A program made the translations under genes and the position numbers. Under the pieces are notes generated by a model. The model did no database searches and was not told the origin of the DNA. It worked only from the letters and a program-made list of their open reading frames with translations. A stretch of 64,000 nt of DNA from Mycobacterium bourgelatii. Lineage in GTDB: Bacteria; Actinomycetota; Actinomycetes; Mycobacteriales; Mycobacteriaceae. Position 1 is the stretch's first letter; each line of letters starts with the position of its first letter. Positions 60,610-64,000 of this stretch are shown piece after piece. The DNA lies in NCBI RefSeq assembly GCF_010723575.1, contig NZ_BLKZ01000001.1, forward strand, positions 1,240,001-1,304,000, in the 5' to 3' direction.

Positions 60610-63000
60610 CTAATCCTCCGATGCCGGCGCGCGCGATGCCGGCGCCCCAGATGCCGGCCCAGCGGATGCCGGCGGGGCGGACGCCGGCTCGGGAACGGCG
60701 GATACCTCCGTGTACAGCGGGTGTTCGGGCAACTCGTCGACCGTCGTGCCGGATCGGAAGTGGCGCAACGCCAGCAATGCGATCCAGACGAACGGCAACA
60801 CGCCGCCGACGATGAGGATGAGGTCACCGGGCAGCCGCAACCACTCCAGCACCGCGTTACCGGGCCTGGTGATGTAGCCCAGCGACCGCGCCTCGAAGTA
60901 GCCCTCGTTGACCGAGCTATAGAGCTGCATCACACCCAACGGCAGCAAGGTGACGAAGACCATCCAGGCCAGACCAATGTTCATGCACCAGAAGGAAAGC
61001 CGGGCCAACTTCTCCGGCCACTTATCGGCCGGAATCATGTAGCGGAACGCGAACATTGCCAGGCCGACGGCGAGCATGCCGTAGACACCCATCATCGCCG
61101 CGTGCCCGTGATTGGCCGTCAGCGCGGTGCCGATCTGGTAGTAGGACACCACCGGCAGGTTGATCAGGAACCCAAAGATGCCCGCGCCCAAGAAGTTCCA
61201 GAACCCGACCGCGACGAGGAACATCACGGCCCAGCGGTGCGGGAACGGGTTGCCGTCACCGGACTGTTGACGGGCACCCAGCTGAAGGAACGCCCACGCC
61301 TCGACCGTGAGGAAGGTCAACGGGATGACCTCTGCCGCCGAGAAGAACGCGCCCAGCGCCATGTGCTCCACCGGCGTGCCGGAGAAGTACAGGTGGTGCA
61401 TGGTGCCGATCACGCCACCAGCGGAATACAGGATCACGTCGAGGAAGATCACACCCAGGGCAATGCGCTCGCGCACCACTCCCAGCAGCACGAACAGGTA
61501 GGCCACCATCACGGTGGTGAACAGTTCGAGGAAGTCCTCGACCCACAGGTGCACCACCCAGAACCGCCAGAAGTCGGCGACCGTGTAGTGGGTGTCGCTG
61601 GTGGCGAGCAGCCCGACAGCGTAGAAGGCAGGAATCGCCAGCCCGGAGAAGAAGAACAACCACGGCATGTTCATCTTCGACTCGCCTTTGAGGCGCGCGC
61701 GGATGCCGCGCCAGACGATCGCGATCCACACGAACAGGCCGATGACGAGCAGGATCTGCCACAGCCGCGGCAGGTCCAGGTATTCCCACTGCTGGGAGAA
61801 CAGGCCGCCTTCGGGGATGACGCCGTAGATGGACAGCGCTTCGCTGATCAGCGAACCGAACACCACCAGCGCGACCGCGCCCAGCAGCACATAGGCCAGC
61901 GTCGCCTGTCGTTTGGGTTCTCGGCGGGCGATAAACGGCACCAGGAAGATGCCACCGGCCAGGAATGCGGCCGCCGTCCAGAACAGCGCCAACTGCAGAT
62001 GCCAGGTGCGGGCCAGGTTGTAGGGCAGGATTCGGGCCAGGTCCAGCCCGAAGAACGTCGACAGATCAGCGCGGTAGTGCTCGGCGGCCGCACCCAGCAA
62101 CGTCTGCGCCAGGAACAGCACCGACACCACCGCGAAGAACCAGACGGTGGCGCGCTGCGCGGGCGTCAGGCTCACCTCGCCGGGTTGGCGGAAGGACAGG
62201 TTCGTTGCCTCGGCGCTGTGCCAGCCGACCTGCTGGCTCCACCGGCCGTAGACCCCGAACAGGATTCCGATGCCGCCGAGCAGCGCCACCAGCGACAGCG
62301 CAGACCACACGATCACCGCCGCGGTGGGACCGTTGTCGACGCGTTGCTCGGCCGGCCAGTTGTTGGTGTAGGAGTACTTGTGGCCGGGTCGTTCGGCGGC
62401 CGCGGCCCAGGCGGTCCAGGCGAAAAATGCCGTGAGTTGGCGGATCTGCGTCTTGTCGGTGATCAGCTCCGGCCGCAATCCGTACTTGGTGGAGTTTTCG
62501 CCGAAAAACGCCGCATAGTGATTTTGGATGCGTTCAAAAGCGGCGGTCTGGTGATTAGTGAACACCAGCGTCTTGTTTTCCGGGTTGTAGCGGTTGGTGC
62601 GGAATTCACTCACCACCCGGTCACGGGGTTCGGCGACGCCCTCGGCCCGGAATTGGTTGGCCACCTCGTCGGTTGCCATCCGCAGGTATTCGGCGGTGTA
62701 GTCCGGCCCCAGGTAGGCGCCGTGGCCCAGCACCGACCCGTACTGCATCAATCCCCGGGCCTGGAACAGCTCCTGGCCCTTGATGATGTCGTCGCTGGTG
62801 AATAACACCTGGCCCGACTCGCTGACCACCTTGTCCGGCATCGGCATCGCCGCTGTGTAAGTCCGGTAGGCCAGGATGCCCATGACCAGGAAACCGAAGA
62901 TCATCACGAGGGCGACGCCCTGAACCCATCCTTTGCCGATGAGGGGTCGCGGGCTGGGTTCGGAGGGAGTGGGTAACGACGATATCTCTTGAGTGGCCAC
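60610..63000 (-). CDS. norB: Quinol-dependent nitric oxide reductase (qNOR)
   Basis: A 796-residue qNOR. An N-terminal helix and a periplasmic domain related to NorC (without heme c; QVLFTSDDIIKGQELFQARG, no CxxCH) are fused to the 12-helix heme-copper core. HLWVEDFLELFTTVMV, MHHLYFSG and NHGHAAMMGVYG carry the His ligands of heme b, heme b3 and the FeB iron, with Glu nearby. It reduces NO to N2O with electrons from menaquinol. GTG 63000 has AGGGGAG upstream. The C-terminus is a 15-bp repeat. Confidence 0.93.
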   Translation of the reverse strand: MATQEISSLPTPSEPSPRPLIGKGWVQGVALVMIFGFLVMGILAYRTYTAAMPMPDKVVSESGQVLFTSDDIIKGQELFQARGLMQYGSVLGHGAYLGPDYTAEYLRMATDEVANQFRAEGVAEPRDRVVSEFRTNRYNPENKTLVFTNHQTAAFERIQNHYAAFFGENSTKYGLRPELITDKTQIRQLTAFFAWTAWAAAAERPGHKYSYTNNWPAEQRVDNGPTAAVIVWSALSLVALLGGIGILFGVYGRWSQQVGWHSAEATNLSFRQPGEVSLTPAQRATVWFFAVVSVLFLAQTLLGAAAEHYRADLSTFFGLDLARILPYNLARTWHLQLALFWTAAAFLAGGIFLVPFIARREPKRQATLAYVLLGAVALVVFGSLISEALSIYGVIPEGGLFSQQWEYLDLPRLWQILLVIGLFVWIAIVWRGIRARLKGESKMNMPWLFFFSGLAIPAFYAVGLLATSDTHYTVADFWRFWVVHLWVEDFLELFTTVMVAYLFVLLGVVRERIALGVIFLDVILYSAGGVIGTMHHLYFSGTPVEHMALGAFFSAAEVIPLTFLTVEAWAFLQLGARQQSGDGNPFPHRWAVMFLVAVGFWNFLGAGIFGFLINLPVVSYYQIGTALTANHGHAAMMGVYGMLAVGLAMFAFRYMIPADKWPEKLARLSFWCMNIGLAWMVFVTLLPLGVMQLYSSVNEGYFEARSLGYITRPGNAVLEWLRLPGDLILIVGGVLPFVWIALLALRHFRSGTTVDELPEHPLYTEVSAVPEPASAPPASAGPASGAPASRAPASED
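60621..60695. repeat. Five tandem 15-bp repeats at the 3' end of norB
   Basis: The core (a)tgccggc or acgccggc begins at 60621, 60636, 60651, 60666 and 60681, exactly 15 bp apart. The repeats encode five copies of a five-residue x-P-A-S-x unit at the C-terminus of the reductase. Multiples of three keep the frame, so copy number can vary between strains. Confidence 0.8.
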
Positions 63001-63036
63001 TGGGAGACTCCCCTCTGGGCAATTGGTTGTATCGCC

Positions 63037-63059
63037 AGGTCCCTGATATGCAGAGACCT
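63037..63059 (-). promoter_or_regulatory. Imperfect inverted repeat upstream of norB
   Basis: AGGTCCCTG-ATATG-CAGAGACCT has 8 of 9 matching positions in its arms, 37 to 59 bp upstream of the norB start. It could be an operator or part of a hairpin in the leader. It does not match ACA-N5-TGT. Confidence 0.55.
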
Positions 63060-63119
63060 CACAAACATCAAATTCGTATATCGCCGGAATGGCAAGACCG
63101 AATTTTTGGCCGGTGCGCG

Positions 63120-63139
63120 GTAGGGACTAAAGACCCTAA
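63120..63139 (+). promoter_or_regulatory. DosR-type box upstream of the universal stress protein gene
   Basis: GTAGGGACTAAAGACCCTAA matches 16 of 20 positions of the published dormancy-regulator consensus TTSGGGACTWWAGTCCCSAA. It is 107 bp upstream of the stress protein start and 120 bp from norB on the other side, so it could serve both. DosR activates transcription under hypoxia and nitric oxide (established knowledge). Confidence 0.7.
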
Positions 63140-63245
63140 TCCGGTGACTAATGCCTCTGTAGCTACCAGTTTTTCGCGCATAACTTCTGAGTTAAACGGG
63201 ATGAAGAGGCACACGAGAGGTTCGCGAGAGGCAAGGGAAATCGTC

Positions 63246-64000
63246 ATGGAGGACATCTATTCCCGACCATCCGTGGTTGTCGGCATCGACGGGTCAAAAG
63301 CGGCCATCCAAGCGGCGCTGTGGGCCGTGGATGAGGCCGTGAGCCGAGACATTCCGCTGCGCTTGGTGTACGTCATCGACGCGATCGAGGTATCCGGGGA
63401 ACCCGGCAGCTACGACGGCCGGATGGCCGCCGCCCGCGTGGCGCTGCACGACGCTTCTCTGGCCGTCGAAGAGACCGGAAAGCCGGTCAAGATCGAAACC
63501 GACATCCTCCGCGGAAAACCGCTGAACAAGCTGATGCACGAGTCCAGGAACGCCACGATGATCTGCGTTGGTTCGATGGGCCTCAACCACGCTCGCCGCG
63601 GGCAAGGGTCGGTGGCTGCGACGCTTGCCGGTGCCGCCCTGTGCCCGGTTGCGGTAATCAATCGGGATCCCAAGGACGGGGCAACCCCCGAGGTCAGCGC
63701 GGTCGTGGCGGAAGTGGACAATGGTGCGGTGTTGCGACACGCCTTCGAGGAGGCCCGGCTACGCGGAGTGCCGCTACGAGCCATCTCGGTGCATCCGGCC
63801 GAAGCGCCGGACGACGTCGGTGCGCACAGGTCGGTAGAGCATCCGCATCTGAGCCGCCGGCTGGCCAGGTGGACACGGTTGTACCCGGACGTGCAGGTCG
63901 AATCTGAGGCTGTGCACGGCCACGCCTGCCGATACATGGCCCATCATGCGAAGCCGGGGGAGCTGCTGGTCACCGACGCGCACGCCGCGCAACTTTGCAG
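63246..64000 (+). CDS. Universal stress protein, Rv3134c-like, cut by the window end
   Basis: The first 251 residues of a two-domain universal stress protein. The first domain starts VVVGIDGSKAA and ends with the ATP-binding GSMGLNHARRGQGSV. The second starts VSAVVAEVDNGAVLRHAFEEA. It resembles Rv3134c, the gene cotranscribed with dosR and dosS in M. tuberculosis, as I remember its sequence. ATG 63246 has AAGGGA upstream. dosR is expected just beyond the window. Confidence 0.9.
   Translation, partial: MEDIYSRPSVVVGIDGSKAAIQAALWAVDEAVSRDIPLRLVYVIDAIEVSGEPGSYDGRMAAARVALHDASLAVEETGKPVKIETDILRGKPLNKLMHESRNATMICVGSMGLNHARRGQGSVAATLAGAALCPVAVINRDPKDGATPEVSAVVAEVDNGAVLRHAFEEARLRGVPLRAISVHPAEAPDDVGAHRSVEHPHLSRRLARWTRLYPDVQVESEAVHGHACRYMAHHAKPGELLVTDAHAAQLC

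Noticed and set aside
60397..62805. An 802-codon open frame on the strand opposite norB
   Set aside because: It is rich in His, Gln, Arg and Asp with no domain pattern and lies wholly antisense to a clear qNOR gene; long antisense frames are expected at this GC content.
1..64000. CRISPR arrays, tRNA, rRNA, riboswitches and prophage genes
   Set aside because: No regularly spaced repeats, cloverleaf sequences or phage-type genes were seen in reading the window; a covariance search was not possible.

Overview
The window is high-GC actinobacterial DNA, almost certainly from a nontuberculous Mycobacterium. Three things support this. The left end carries fadE23, fadE24 and a hisN-type phosphatase gene in the order I recall from M. 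tuberculosis (Rv3140, Rv3139, Rv3137). The right end carries the start of a two-domain universal stress protein that resembles Rv3134c, the gene next to dosR, with a DosR-type box upstream. In between there is a mycofactocin-type SDR and many leaderless, GTG-started or 4-bp-overlapping genes. No rRNA, tRNA, insertion sequence, phage gene or CRISPR array was seen.

Layout. 1-4356: end of an aldo/keto reductase gene, a GNAT acetyltransferase, a 22-bp-arm inverted repeat between convergent genes, then fadE23, fadE24 and hisN on the minus strand. 4379-59152: about 55 kb of lipid or cyclic-compound catabolism with 6 further acyl-CoA dehydrogenases, 7 crotonases, 7 SDRs, 4 P450s, a Rieske oxygenase, 3 class III CoA-transferase genes (one a tandem fusion), 2 acyl-CoA ligases, 3 pairs of Ltp (thiolase-fold) plus OB-fold proteins, 2 amidohydrolases, a MaoC hydratase, an alpha/beta-fused 2-oxoacid dehydrogenase E1 with a free lipoyl domain, a luciferase-like monooxygenase, 3 NTF2-like proteins, a DUF427-thioesterase fusion and 4 TetR regulators. 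59186-63000: a minus-strand operon for a quinol nitric oxide reductase, a cysteine-containing membrane protein and an SPFH (slipin) protein. 63246-64000: the stress protein, cut by the window end.

How the genes may work together (inference). CoA-transferases and ligases activate an acid. P450s and the Rieske enzyme hydroxylate it. FadE heteromers, MaoC and crotonases run beta-oxidation. The Ltp/OB-fold pairs, which lack the thiolase nucleophile cysteine, would do retro-aldol cleavage as Ltp2-ChsH2 does in steroid side-chain breakdown. Two related modules (8580-15616 and 20224-28197) share an amidohydrolase, a FadE pair and two CoA-transferase units. The substrate cannot be named from sequence.

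Regulation is the most striking feature. An imperfect dyad ACA-N5-TGT recurs in most promoter regions of the block. In six places it lies exactly 2 bp before a mycobacterial -10 hexamer (TAnnnT), which points to one shared regulator for many of these operons. In M. tuberculosis H37Rv, as I recall it, the space between Rv3137 and Rv3134c holds only two PPE genes, so the whole block appears to be a difference between species at the edge of the dosRS locus.
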